A stretch of DNA of 64,000 nucleotides. It comes from Mycobacteroides immunogenum (GTDB lineage: Bacteria > Actinomycetota > Actinomycetes > Mycobacteriales > Mycobacteriaceae). The notes below the pieces were generated by a model. That model did not search any database. It saw only the letters and a program-made list of their open reading frames with translations, and had not been told where the DNA came from. How positions within the stretch are numbered: position 1 is the first letter of the stretch; the number at the start of each line of letters is the position of its first letter. This document shows, piece after piece, positions 1-7,813 of the stretch. Both the position numbers and the translations under genes were made by a program. The stretch lies in NCBI RefSeq assembly GCF_001605725.1, contig NZ_CP011530.1, positions 3,720,001 to 3,784,000 on the forward strand. The letters run 5' to 3'.

Positions 1-335
1 AGGGCAACGCCTGCCCACAGGTCACCGTCGAGCTGATCGAACCGGCAGCATCATTTGACAAGCTCGGCGCCCGCACCGACTACCCGGCCGGTGAGCTGGT
101 ATCGCTGACGTGTAGTCAGGTGCAGTTGAAGCGCGGCATCAAGGCCGCCGATCCGTCGCCGGGCGACCTGATCCGCATTGTGCTGGAGGACGTTCGGGTG
201 CTTCCCAACAACGGCAACACCCTCAAGGAGTACGGCATCAAGATCAAGCGCGGTGCCGGTGGACCCGTGGCGGCGCCCGCGTCCGCCAGCGCTGGATTCG
301 GTGGCACCGCCGACGATTCCACCCCGCCGTTCTGA
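1..335 (+). CDS. SSB-like early phage protein, C-terminal part
   Basis: This is an open frame without its start, so only the last 110 residues are visible. The tail is a low-complexity Ala/Gly stretch ending in the acidic-hydrophobic tip DDSTPPF, which resembles the protein-docking tip of single-stranded DNA-binding proteins. The visible body (TCSQVQLKRGIKAA, then IRIVLEDVRVLPNN) has beta-strand patterning compatible with an OB fold. It lies at the head of a block containing primase and helicase genes, which fits a replication or recombination role. Family assignment is uncertain because the N terminus is missing; a phage recombination protein is an alternative. Confidence 0.5.
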   Translation, partial: GNACPQVTVELIEPAASFDKLGARTDYPAGELVSLTCSQVQLKRGIKAADPSPGDLIRIVLEDVRVLPNNGNTLKEYGIKIKRGAGGPVAAPASASAGFGGTADDSTPPF

Positions 336-468
336 TCGGCAGCTGGTCGCGCCTGCGGTGAGGACATGGGCCAGCGCGCTAATGCAGGCATTGGGCGCGG
401 ACATTTCCCGATGGCCCATGTCACCAGCACCCCACCACCAAAACATCAAGTGACGAAAGGAATTAACC

Positions 469-933
469 ATGGCAATCAGCAAGGCGGCGCTACTCGATGT
501 CATCGAGAGCACCCTGAAAGCCCACACAGAAGACCAGCAGCGGTACAAGGCCGAGGTCCAGGACTGGCAGCGCAAGCGACGTGAGAAATGGGAGGCCGAG
601 GCGGTCCCCCGCCTCCGCAGCCTGCGAGACATGCTGACGACCAAACTCAAAGCGGGACAGGTCGTTACCGACAAGGACATCTCCGAGGCGATTGGAACTG
701 ACCCCGACGGCTACAGCCGAAATGTCAGCTATGTGACGTGGAGCCCGAATTCAGACCCCGGCTACAACCAGGTCAAGCCGGTGCCACGTCTCGACGTGCC
801 CATGCTCAACCAGCTCAAGTCGGCACTGTCAGTCATCGACGGAGACACCATCTCAGTAAGCGCCCTGTCTCAGTGGGGTTTCCGCAATCTCGGATTCCTG
901 TTCAAGTCCGCAGCTCAACTTTCCATCAAGTAA
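469..933 (+). CDS. Hypothetical early phage protein, 154 aa
   Basis: The start is supported by a good ribosome binding site (AAAGGA) 8-9 bases upstream of ATG. The first 60 residues form a strongly charged, probably helical segment rich in Lys, Arg, Glu and Gln. The rest has no motif I recognise. It lies in the early operon between the SSB-like gene and the prim-pol gene, so a role in DNA metabolism or takeover is possible but not shown. The 133 bases before it hold no convincing gene. Confidence 0.7.
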   Translation: MAISKAALLDVIESTLKAHTEDQQRYKAEVQDWQRKRREKWEAEAVPRLRSLRDMLTTKLKAGQVVTDKDISEAIGTDPDGYSRNVSYVTWSPNSDPGYNQVKPVPRLDVPMLNQLKSALSVIDGDTISVSALSQWGFRNLGFLFKSAAQLSIK

Positions 934-936
934 GGC

Positions 937-978
937 GGCGACTGGCGGCGGGTGTCTCCTACCCCGCCGTCAGTCGCC
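937..978 (+). other. Strong RNA hairpin between early genes
   Basis: Arms 937-952 (GGCGACTGGCGGCGGG) and 963-978 pair over 15 of 16 positions around a 10-base loop. There is no T-run after the right arm, so it is not a classical intrinsic terminator. It lies directly after the stop codon at 931-933 and ahead of the ribosome binding site of the next gene (AGAGAGG near 990). A transcript-stabilising, attenuating or processing role is inferred. Confidence 0.6.
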
Positions 979-1003
979 CAGAACTCACAGAGAGGTAAAC
1001 GGC

Positions 1004-1306
1004 ATGGCCAAGCATGAAATGCGGCATCCGACCGCTGAGCGTCCCGTGGTGCGCATCCTGCCCGAAAGGGCGTTGCGCGGCAACGGCATCCTGTACCGGA
1101 CCGAGTACAGCGCCCTCCACCCTCTCGGGGATATCACATTTCCCGGCGGGCGCCTGGGCCGCGTTCCGACCAAGCCGACCTCGCATGCGAAAGGGCGTCG
1201 CGCCACCGTCGATCGACCGATAGTCGTCCAGCCGAACGGCACCGGACGCTTTCTGCGCATCGGCATGAAGATGGCAGAGCAAATGACGGTGCAGGCGATC
1301 CTATGA
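1004..1306 (+). CDS. Hypothetical basic early phage protein, 100 aa
   Basis: A small Arg/Lys-rich protein with no recognisable domain. The start has an AGAGAGG ribosome binding site 10 bases upstream. Its stop overlaps the ATG of the prim-pol gene (ATGA at 1303-1306), so the two are probably translationally coupled and may act together in replication. The basic charge would suit nucleic-acid binding, but nothing in the sequence proves it. Confidence 0.7.
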   Translation: MAKHEMRHPTAERPVVRILPERALRGNGILYRTEYSALHPLGDITFPGGRLGRVPTKPTSHAKGRRATVDRPIVVQPNGTGRFLRIGMKMAEQMTVQAIL

Positions 1307-2013
1307 GGCTGTTCAGCACATGCCGCGACTGCGGTGAGGCCATGTTGGTCACTAGCATTGACGACACGGTGCACCCGACATGCGAGCCGAAGCCGACAGC
1401 CGTCGACATTCAGTGCGCCGAGTTCCTGGCCGCTGTACAGGCCGGTGACGACGCGCGCGCCGATGAGCTGGTCGCGACCATCGACGCCGCCGAACGGCCC
1501 ACCCTGCGCGGCTCAGCCCTCTACTACAGCCAGACGCTTGGCTGGCCGGTGTTCCCACTCAAGGCCGGGGGCAAGGAACCGGCGACGCTCAAGGGATTCA
1601 AGGACGCCACCACGAACCGGCGCCGCATCGAAGCCTGGTGGAATGGCAACCCCAACTACAACATTGGGCTTGCTACCGGCCACGCCTTCGATGTCGTGGA
1701 CATCGACCCCGGTCCGGGTGGCCGCGAGTCTCTGGCACAGCTTGAGCAGGCGGGCAGCCTGCCCGACGTTCACGGCTACGTGGTGACCGCAGGCAACCGC
1801 GCTGAAGGCCGACCGGCTGGCATTCACCTGTACGTGAAGGCCACCGGACGCGGCAACCGCGCTGGCTTCCTGCCCGGCATCGACTATCGCGGGGCGGGCG
1901 GCTATGTCGTCGGCGCCCCGTCCAGCCTCGGCGATCACCAAACATGGCAGTGGCTCATGCCGCCGTCACTAGACATCAAGGCCCACAACAACACTGAAAG
2001 GAAAGTGGCATGA
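1303..2013 (+). CDS. Prim-pol domain protein (bifunctional primase/polymerase type)
   Basis: The 236-residue protein has a short N-terminal metal-binding segment (C7-x2-C10, then H24-x2-C27) followed by a prim-pol domain at about 70-225. Family marks are YYSQTLGWPVFPL near 74, the acidic metal-binding DID at 133-135 in VVDIDPG, a conserved His at 175 (IHLYVKA), and IDYRGAGGYVVGAPS near 193. Such domains make primers or extend DNA on plasmids and phages. The helicase part found fused to prim-pol in many proteins is here a separate gene downstream (3333-5003). The start overlaps the upstream stop (ATGA). Confidence 0.88.
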   Translation: MRLFSTCRDCGEAMLVTSIDDTVHPTCEPKPTAVDIQCAEFLAAVQAGDDARADELVATIDAAERPTLRGSALYYSQTLGWPVFPLKAGGKEPATLKGFKDATTNRRRIEAWWNGNPNYNIGLATGHAFDVVDIDPGPGGRESLAQLEQAGSLPDVHGYVVTAGNRAEGRPAGIHLYVKATGRGNRAGFLPGIDYRGAGGYVVGAPSSLGDHQTWQWLMPPSLDIKAHNNTERKVA

Positions 2014-2108
2014 CCCACTACGAATACATCGTAATCATGCCGCGCATCGAAGGTAATCCCGAAATTATCTCTGCCAATCATGCAAGGAATTGGAGCGATG
2101 ACCGCTAA
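2010..2108 (+). CDS. Tiny coupled ORF, 32 aa
   Basis: ATG at 2010 overlaps the prim-pol stop (ATGA) and the frame ends at TAA 2106-2108, inside the first codons of the next gene (ATG 2098). A ribosome binding site (GAAAGGAAAG) lies just upstream. Linked overlaps at both ends are what a real, translationally coupled small phage gene would show. It could instead serve mainly to carry ribosomes to the next gene. The peptide begins MTHYEYIVIMPR and has no recognisable motif. Confidence 0.5.
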   Translation: MTHYEYIVIMPRIEGNPEIISANHARNWSDDR

Positions 2109-3336
2109 CCCGGAACAGTCGGTGCTGGACGCTATCAACGCCCTGGTCGATGAGCAGATGGCGGGAGGTGAGTACGCCGCCGAGCGCCGCGCAGAGGTCA
2201 TTGCCGGTGACCTTGACCGGTGCGCCCTGTGTAAAGGAGCCTGGCACGGCTCGCCGTGGACCGGCGTCGACCATGACCACCTTGGCGAGTATGACCGGCA
2301 TAACCATGGGCGCGCACTGTCCTGCCCTGGCGCGTTCGCGACTGGGCCGCAACGTATTCGGTACCGCTGGCAGCATCATCTCCGCTGGCCTATGCGGCGG
2401 TCGATGGGGCGCGAGGACGTGGCGGCTCGGATGTTCGGCAACCTGGGTGACCCGATAAGGGAGCTTGTAGACGGCGACCCGATGCAGCGGTGCTACCGGC
2501 AGCTACAGGCGGCCCGTGACTTCATTGATGCGTTGACCGGGGACGGTCCGGCCTTGGAGCAGTGGCAGTGTGAGCAGCGGGCCAGTTGGCTCGCTGGTGC
2601 TACGCCGAATCTGCCGCCGGAAGTGCAGTTTCCGCGCCCGCCGTTCGTCCGCCCCCCGTTCACTGACATAGGTCACCTTGATGACGGCAGCCGCGTCTTC
2701 GTCCGGCCGATGGGTCCGCGAGGTGACGAGCTGCGCGGACCAGGCATGGGCTGGCTGGACGAGGCCTACACGATGCCATTGCCGGAAGTCATGCGGGCGC
2801 CACGCGGCCCCATGCCCTGCACGGTGGAGCCGGTCACATTACCGGAGTTCTATATGGTTCCGGGTCGCGGCGGGCGCCAGTCGGTCACGCATCCACGACC
2901 GAATGGCCTCGCCCTGCTGCGCTACTGGGGTTCACCGCAGGCTCCCGGAACGTGGTGGGAACTGGACGGCCTCGGGACGCCTTGGGGACCCTGGATCAAT
3001 GTTGCGGTCACCCGCGAGCAGGATGAGCCGCCCCGCCGTCGCCAAGGCCGGGGCTCGTCGTGGCCTCCGCTGCAGCGCGTCTTCATTGAGCTGACTGCCG
3101 CCAGCGGCTTGCACGTCAATCCGATCGGGCTGATCGCGGTCGGCCACGGCGGTCCTGGCGCCTCGGGCACTGTGCGCCGCGCCTACCTCAAGTCGCTTGG
3201 TGACCATCCCCCGCTGCTCTATGACGATGAACGCCGCACCAGTGCATGGCAGCCGACCCTGTGGCGGTGGCGCGGCGACAGGCGCACACGCCCGGAGCGT
3301 TTGGTCGATGCGATCCGTGGGGCCGAAGGCCTGTGA
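2098..3336 (+). CDS. Hypothetical early phage protein, 412 aa
   Basis: The start is taken at ATG 2098, which has GGAG close upstream; an in-frame ATG at 2080 would add six residues. The N-terminal region has a cysteine/histidine cluster (CALCKGAWH, then DHDH and HNH) that could bind metal. The rest is rich in Pro, Arg and Trp without a family I recognise. Position between the prim-pol gene and the primase-helicase gene, with overlapping start and stop codons on both sides, suggests a replication accessory role. This is context only. Confidence 0.65.
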   Translation: MTANPEQSVLDAINALVDEQMAGGEYAAERRAEVIAGDLDRCALCKGAWHGSPWTGVDHDHLGEYDRHNHGRALSCPGAFATGPQRIRYRWQHHLRWPMRRSMGREDVAARMFGNLGDPIRELVDGDPMQRCYRQLQAARDFIDALTGDGPALEQWQCEQRASWLAGATPNLPPEVQFPRPPFVRPPFTDIGHLDDGSRVFVRPMGPRGDELRGPGMGWLDEAYTMPLPEVMRAPRGPMPCTVEPVTLPEFYMVPGRGGRQSVTHPRPNGLALLRYWGSPQAPGTWWELDGLGTPWGPWINVAVTREQDEPPRRRQGRGSSWPPLQRVFIELTAASGLHVNPIGLIAVGHGGPGASGTVRRAYLKSLGDHPPLLYDDERRTSAWQPTLWRWRGDRRTRPERLVDAIRGAEGL

Positions 3337-5003
3337 GCGGAGATGACCTATTCGAGAACATGGAGCGCCTTGGTATCGGGCTCAAGCCGGAGCGCCGCCC
3401 GGTGGCACGCACAGCGTCCACCGCCCGCGACACCGCGCCCTACTACCGGGCGGCGCTGGAACAGGAAATGGTCACCATGGCCTCCACCGGGGAGGGCAGG
3501 CGCAACGACCAGCTGAACATCTCGGCGTTCAACCTGGGCCAGCTCGTGCCACACGGGCTCACCGAGGACGAGGTGATCGACTCATTGACGGCGGCGGCAC
3601 GGTCGACGGCGGGAACGCCGATGACGGACCGCGAGATTGAGCGCACCATCCGCAGCGGCTTGGAGTCGGGACGCCAGCAGCCCCGGTACGCCGAGAACAC
3701 CAGCTATACGCCAGTGGCGGCGGGCCCGGTCGATTTGCCGCCGACCGAGCCACCGCGGATTGACGTGCGCGACTTTGAAGGCGACTTCTGGCAGTCACGC
3801 ACGTCGCTGAGCACGGTGTATACCGCCGCCCTTGCCGGCATGTGTTCACCGTGGGCGGTGCTGGCGTGCAGTGCGGCACGAGCCCTGGCGCTGGTCGACC
3901 CACACATCAAGCTGCCCGCCATCATCGGTTCCAAGGGCGGCTCGCTGAATTGGTTCGCGATGCTGGCCGCTGAGTCCGGGGGCGGCAAGTCGACGGCGAT
4001 GGAAATCGCCGAAGAGCTGATACCGCATGCGGTTAAGACGTTGAACCTGGGCAGCGGCGAAGGCCTCATCGAAGCCTTCGGCGAGCGCAACGACGACGGC
4101 ACCGTCAAGGACCTGGTGACCGGGCACCGGTCGATCCTGTTCTCGGTCGATGAGATTGATTCGTATTCGGCGGTCGCGGGGCGCAGCGGCTCGACAGTGA
4201 TGCCGATCTTGCGGTCGGCGTTCACGGGCGGGTCGCTGGGCTTCGCGTACCGCAAAGGCAACCGGCTGCCGGTGCTTCCGGCGCACTCGTACCGGATGAC
4301 GCTGGTGTGCGCCGCTCAGCCGGGCCGCACCAGGGCGATGTTCGCAGACGCCGACGGAGGGACACCGCAGCGGTTCATGTGGTTCCCGGCGACCGACCCA
4401 CGCATCGCGGCGGTGCGGCCCACATTCAATGGCGCCTTGCAGCTGCCACGGCTGACCGATTGGCAGTATCCGGCCACCCTGCGGGTGCCATCGGAGTGCG
4501 AAGGCCTGATCGTGACTACACGGGCCTCACAGGCGCGCGGAGAGACGGCGGCACTGAATTCGCATGCCCTGTTCGCCCGCGAGAAGTTCGCCTACGCCTT
4601 GGCGATCCTGGACGGCCGGTCAGCGATGGATTCGGACGACTGGCGCCTGTCCGGCGTCGCGGCAGCGGTGTCCGACGCGGTGCGCCAATGGGTGCTCGAT
4701 CAGCTGGCGGCTTCCGAGGCCGAAGAGGCGCGCCAGAAGGGGCGCCTTGCCGGGGTGGCCAAGTCGGCTGCTGACATCGAGAAGGCGGTCGAAGACGGCG
4801 CCCTGATGGCTCGATCCATCGAGAAGGTGTCGGAGCTTCTACGTAAAGCCGGGGATGACGGACTCACCGGCAGAGAGGTGCGGCGCAAGCTCGCCGCACG
4901 TTTGCAGCCCTTCAGTGAGCAGGCATTGGCGGTATTGCAGGGCGACGGCAAGGCCCACGTCAACGCCGCTGCCGGACGCGCTCAAAGGTGGGTGTGGTCA
5001 TGA
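3333..5003 (+). CDS. Primase-associated P-loop ATPase / replicative helicase-like
   Basis: GTG at 3333 overlaps the upstream stop (GTGA), giving 556 residues. Residues about 55-115 look like a primase C-terminal helical domain (NISAFNLGQL, then GLTEDEVIDSL and REIERTIRSGLESG). The central ATPase has Walker A GGGKST at 216-221 and Walker B ILFSVDEID at 268-276, followed by a region with arginine-finger candidates (PGRTR, PQRFMW). Proteins with this layout unwind DNA at phage or plasmid origins. With the separate prim-pol protein upstream it probably rebuilds a prim-pol-helicase unit. An iteron-like array begins immediately after its stop. Confidence 0.8.
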   Translation: MSGDDLFENMERLGIGLKPERRPVARTASTARDTAPYYRAALEQEMVTMASTGEGRRNDQLNISAFNLGQLVPHGLTEDEVIDSLTAAARSTAGTPMTDREIERTIRSGLESGRQQPRYAENTSYTPVAAGPVDLPPTEPPRIDVRDFEGDFWQSRTSLSTVYTAALAGMCSPWAVLACSAARALALVDPHIKLPAIIGSKGGSLNWFAMLAAESGGGKSTAMEIAEELIPHAVKTLNLGSGEGLIEAFGERNDDGTVKDLVTGHRSILFSVDEIDSYSAVAGRSGSTVMPILRSAFTGGSLGFAYRKGNRLPVLPAHSYRMTLVCAAQPGRTRAMFADADGGTPQRFMWFPATDPRIAAVRPTFNGALQLPRLTDWQYPATLRVPSECEGLIVTTRASQARGETAALNSHALFAREKFAYALAILDGRSAMDSDDWRLSGVAAAVSDAVRQWVLDQLAASEAEEARQKGRLAGVAKSAADIEKAVEDGALMARSIEKVSELLRKAGDDGLTGREVRRKLAARLQPFSEQALAVLQGDGKAHVNAAAGRAQRWVWS

Positions 5004-5131
5004 CTCCAGCAAACGGTGTCAGTGGTGTCAGCGCTGACAGTAGGTGTCAGCAACTCGCCACTGACACCGCTGACACCAAGGGTGCCCTAATAAACGTCTC
5101 TAACTGGTCATATATACAACTATGCATATAA
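5000..5131 (+). CDS. Possible small ORF within the octamer array, 43 aa
   Basis: ATG at 5000 overlaps the helicase stop (ATGA) and the frame runs to TAA at 5129-5131. Much of it is read from the GGTGTCAG repeat array, giving the peptide GVSGVSADS. Coupling favours translation, but the repeats look selected as DNA, so this may be a by-product. Confidence 0.3.
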   Translation: MTPANGVSGVSADSRCQQLATDTADTKGALINVSNWSYIQLCI

Positions 5132-5217
5132 GAGAGATTCGTGTACGTATGCGCCACCCCAGTTCAGGGGCTTGGGGGGTGCGCGCACGAAGTGTCATCG
5201 CTGACACCACTGACACC
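5015..5217. repeat. GGTGTCAG octamer array with AT-rich core; candidate origin
   Basis: Exact octamers GGTGTCAG lie at 5015-5022, 5024-5031 and 5043-5050. Inverted copies CTGACACC lie at 5061-5068, 5070-5077, 5201-5208 and 5210-5217. Paired copies keep a 9-base spacing. Partial copies occur at 5034-5039 and 5192-5197, and another full copy is at 5746-5753. Between the groups is an AT-rich stretch (about 5088-5140, including TCATATATACAACTATGCAT). Adjacency to the primase-helicase gene suggests an origin, with the octamers as initiator sites and the AT-rich part as the melting region. A repressor-bound operator is the main alternative. Confidence 0.65.
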
Positions 5218-5266
5218 TTAGCTACGCCGGAAAAGCCAGTTAACAACCACAACTGAGAGGATTGAG

Positions 5267-5758
5267 ATGACCACCACGAAGTCCAAGCCGAAGCCCAAAT
5301 GCAAGGACTGCCTCGCCGAGGGCATCGAGACACTGCGGCCTGCCCCGTGGCCCGGCCCCCGCTGCGAGACGCACCGCAGAGCCCGCCAGAAGGCTGTCCG
5401 GCGCAAGAACCACGGCCGGATGGTCGAGAACACCTACGGAATCACTGAGACCGAATACGAGGCGATTCTGGCCGTGCAGGGCGGTGCCTGCGCCATCTGC
5501 GGACGGGCCAAGGGCATCACGAAGCGGCTAGCCGTCGACCACGACCACAAGCTCGGGAACACACGCGAGGCGGTGCGTGGCCTGCTCTGCACAACTTGCA
5601 ACCACGTCGTCATTGGCCGGTACGGACCCGAGGCGCTGCGACGGGCCATCGACTACCTGGCAGACCCTCCGGCGCGGCGAGTGCTCGCCGCTGAGCCAGC
5701 TGCCCCTGTGGCTCGCACCGAGGACAAGGCCCCGGCAGCTGCCGAGGTGTCAGCATGA
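5267..5758 (+). CDS. Endonuclease VII-type HNH nuclease
   Basis: The 163-residue protein matches the recombination endonuclease VII family: CAICG (C75, C78), VDHDH (91-94) and GLLCTTCN (C108, C111, N112) form the zinc and beta-beta-alpha-metal catalytic site. An extra N-terminal Cys pair (C12, C15) may bind a second zinc. Such enzymes resolve branched DNA during phage replication and packaging. The start has a GAGAGGATTGAG ribosome binding site. Its 3' end overlaps the next gene (ATGA at 5755). The last 30 residues are Ala/Pro-rich linker. Confidence 0.9.
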   Translation: MTTTKSKPKPKCKDCLAEGIETLRPAPWPGPRCETHRRARQKAVRRKNHGRMVENTYGITETEYEAILAVQGGACAICGRAKGITKRLAVDHDHKLGNTREAVRGLLCTTCNHVVIGRYGPEALRRAIDYLADPPARRVLAAEPAAPVARTEDKAPAAAEVSA

Positions 5759-6252
5759 CCGCGATCACGTGGGACCGTGACGACCATGCCGACTGGGGCG
5801 CCATCGGCGGTCATAAGCGGTACATGGTCCGGGCTGGGCATCTGTACTACAACCAGGGCGGGCAAGACTGGCGCTTCATTGGTTCGGTGATTGGTAGTGG
5901 CCACTCGCTCGCCGAGGTGCACTGGGCAGGCCTGCAGAACCGGATACGGCAGCTCGCAGCTGCCGAGTTGGGTCTTACGACAACTCGCTCCCTGGTTGGT
6001 GCGCCACGCGCCCTAGAGCCTGACGAAGCGGCCAAGTTGTACGCCGCGATAGACGCCCTACCGCCGCCGCCCGTCGCCCCGCCCATCACCCGCCGCACGC
6101 TGTGGATCAACGGGGTAGCCCTCACGGGTGAAGTCCGGTCGATCAGCACCCACACCCACGGCGACGGAACACAATCCATCGAAGTCAGCTTCACGCCGGA
6201 CAACGCCGACGACACCGTTCGTGTCATCGAATCCATGCGAGTCGACCGATGA
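5755..6252 (+). CDS. Hypothetical early phage protein, 165 aa
   Basis: ATG at 5755 overlaps the endonuclease VII stop. The protein has an N-terminal region rich in aromatic and charged residues (WDRDDHADWGAIGGHKRYMV), a Pro-rich hinge near 100 (PPPPVAPPI) and a C-terminal beta-rich segment. No family is recognised. Its stop overlaps the ATG of a 36-residue ORF, continuing the chain of coupled genes. Confidence 0.65.
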   Translation: MTAITWDRDDHADWGAIGGHKRYMVRAGHLYYNQGGQDWRFIGSVIGSGHSLAEVHWAGLQNRIRQLAAAELGLTTTRSLVGAPRALEPDEAAKLYAAIDALPPPPVAPPITRRTLWINGVALTGEVRSISTHTHGDGTQSIEVSFTPDNADDTVRVIESMRVDR

Positions 6253-6359
6253 TCACCTCGGAGGCCACATGCATTGCCCCCGAGAAGACATGGGGCTGCA
6301 TATCCGACACATGCCGCCGGTACCCACCGTGCCGCCTGCAAGCCGAAAGGGACTCATGA
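6249..6359 (+). CDS. Cysteine-rich micro-ORF, 36 aa
   Basis: ATG at 6249 overlaps the upstream stop (ATGA) and the TGA at 6357-6359 overlaps the next start (ATG 6356). The peptide holds four cysteines (positions 8, 17, 22 and 28), enough for one zinc site, and is basic at its C terminus. Perfect stop/start linkage on both sides is good evidence for translation. No homologous family is recognised. Confidence 0.5.
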   Translation: MITSEATCIAPEKTWGCISDTCRRYPPCRLQAERDS

Positions 6360-7024
6360 CCACCATCGCCAAAGGCACACACGTCAACCTGTGCGCCCAC
6401 CCGGATTGCAAGCGCGACAACGGCAAGCCGATCCACACGCCAGACGGCATGTGCCAGAGCTGCCAACGCCGCGTCGCCACCACGCTGGAGCGTGTCGTGC
6501 TCGATTGGGTACAGCTGCACCAGCTTCCGGCGCCCAACAAGGGCGACAAGATGCGCGGCGCCAAGGTCAAGGACTACGGCCACCCCGCCGAATGGGCCTC
6601 GGACATGCTCACACAGATCGCCGTATGCCTACGGGCAGCGCACGACAATCTGGCCAGCTCACTAGCCGAGCAGGGCCATCAGGCGCCCGGCGAGGACTAC
6701 CCCAGTGAGCGTGCCGCCGTCATCGCCGCTCACGCCTACCTGTCGGTGCGCATCGAGAAGCTGTGCCGCCAGCAGTGGGCGCCGGACATCGTGGCCGAAT
6801 GGCATGGGCTGCACTCCAAAGTTCGCAGCCAGCTAGGCCTCACCCGGCCGCGCATCGCCCTGCCGACGCCGTGCCCCGACTGCGATATGAGGACCCTGTC
6901 GCGCTACATCGACGTGCAACGCGACTGGATTGAGTGCGGCAACTGCCAGACGCAGATCCGCAGCGAGCACTACCCGCTGTGGACATCGATCGTGCTCGAA
7001 GAGCTTGTGACACAGGGCAGCTAG
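6356..7024 (+). CDS. Zinc-finger phage protein with two Cys clusters, 222 aa
   Basis: ATG 6356 is preceded by GAAAGGGA at good spacing; upstream in-frame ATGs would run through the preceding coupled ORF and are not preferred. The N terminus carries CAHPDC and MCQSC (first zinc site) and the C terminus CPDC and CGNC (second site, a zinc ribbon). The middle is helical. It is the last plus-strand gene of the early block and converges with a minus-strand gene, the stops overlapping by four bases. DNA or RNA binding is likely; a specific role is unknown. Confidence 0.7.
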   Translation: MTTIAKGTHVNLCAHPDCKRDNGKPIHTPDGMCQSCQRRVATTLERVVLDWVQLHQLPAPNKGDKMRGAKVKDYGHPAEWASDMLTQIAVCLRAAHDNLASSLAEQGHQAPGEDYPSERAAVIAAHAYLSVRIEKLCRQQWAPDIVAEWHGLHSKVRSQLGLTRPRIALPTPCPDCDMRTLSRYIDVQRDWIECGNCQTQIRSEHYPLWTSIVLEELVTQGS

Positions 7025-7599
7025 GAGAATTTAGGTAACGACGTGCCCGGCGTATCGCCAGGTATCCCCAGGTCATTGCGAATGGCCACCAAGAGCTTGT
7101 CGACCGCCAGCTCCCACCGCTCCGCGATTCTGTCAATCTTTTCGCCATCTTCGTCGTCGTGATCGATTCTCCAGGCCAACACGGCTCGCACAGTCTGCTC
7201 GTAAAGCTCCCTAGCCTCCCCGGCCAGCTCAGCTACTCTCGGCGTCGCATAGATCTGCAAGGTGAAGAGTTCTTCGACCGTGGCCTCCCACAGATTCGGC
7301 AGTTCGTCTTCATCTACGCCGCGCCTGCGTCCCAGTGAATAGATCGTGATCAATTCACCGGCCGCAACACTGGCTCGGTAGAAGTCGACGTATGCAGCGC
7401 TACGTTGTTTGAAGGTTCTCGCCGAGTCCTCACGCGCCCAACGGGCCTGCTCGCGCTCTAATTCATGTCGCCGAGCTGCGGCCTCCCTACTGTCCGATTG
7501 ACGTTGCGTGATTAGGACGCCGCCAATAGTGCCGATGATCGTGCCCAGCACGCCGATTACGCCGACCACAAGCGGAACCCAGTATGGGGTTGTATTCAC
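7021..7599 (-). CDS. Small membrane-anchored cargo protein, 192 aa
   Basis: Taken from GTG 7599; an in-frame ATG at 7650 would add 17 residues. One N-terminal membrane segment (WVPLVVGVIGVLGTIIGTIG) is followed by a long charged helical cytoplasmic domain (RRHELEREQARW). This resembles many actinobacterial and prophage membrane proteins of unknown role, including the one at 35785-36366 in layout. It is opposite to the surrounding early genes, the usual sign of a lysogeny-expressed cargo gene. A TTGACA at 7665-7660 on this strand, with a weak -10 near 7640, could drive it. Confidence 0.65.
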   Translation of the reverse strand: MNTTPYWVPLVVGVIGVLGTIIGTIGGVLITQRQSDSREAAARRHELEREQARWAREDSARTFKQRSAAYVDFYRASVAAGELITIYSLGRRRGVDEDELPNLWEATVEELFTLQIYATPRVAELAGEARELYEQTVRAVLAWRIDHDDEDGEKIDRIAERWELAVDKLLVAIRNDLGIPGDTPGTSLPKFS

Positions 7600-7634
7600 C
7601 GATAGATGGTCTCGCGGCGCGGTTGCGTTTTCTA

Positions 7635-7665
7635 GTAGCAATGCAGTCATCACGCACGTTGTCAA
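7635..7665 (-). promoter_or_regulatory. Candidate promoter for the 7599 minus-strand gene
   Basis: The minus strand reads TTGACA (7665-7660), a 19-base spacer, then TGCTAC (7640-7635); ATTGCT at 17-base spacing is an alternative -10. Transcription would begin roughly 30 bases before GTG 7599. The -35 is consensus, the -10 is weak. Confidence 0.35.
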
Positions 7666-7682
7666 TGCAAGCTTGCCGACAT

Positions 7683-7773
7683 GACACGCCGAGACACGCC
7701 GACGCGCATGCAAAAGCGAAACGCGCAAATCCAGACAAAACGAAACGCACAGTTCAAAACACCCCGGCGTGTC
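7683..7773. repeat. GACACGCC octamers in divergent intergenic region
   Basis: GACACGCC occurs at 7683-7690 and 7693-7700 as a tandem 10-base repeat (with GA), and inverted (GGCGTGTC) at 7766-7773. All lie between the divergent genes starting at 7599 and 7814. A fourth copy is at 9506-9513, just past the other end of the accessory block. They may be operator sites for a prophage regulator; inference only. The rest of this 214-base gap shows no gene. Confidence 0.45.
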
Positions 7774-7813
7774 CAACTGCAAATAGTAGGAGCATTGCCG
7801 GGACGGCCATATC

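Noticed and set aside
5015..5217. CRISPR array
   Set aside because: Repeats are 8 bases, in both orientations, with no spacers of constant length.
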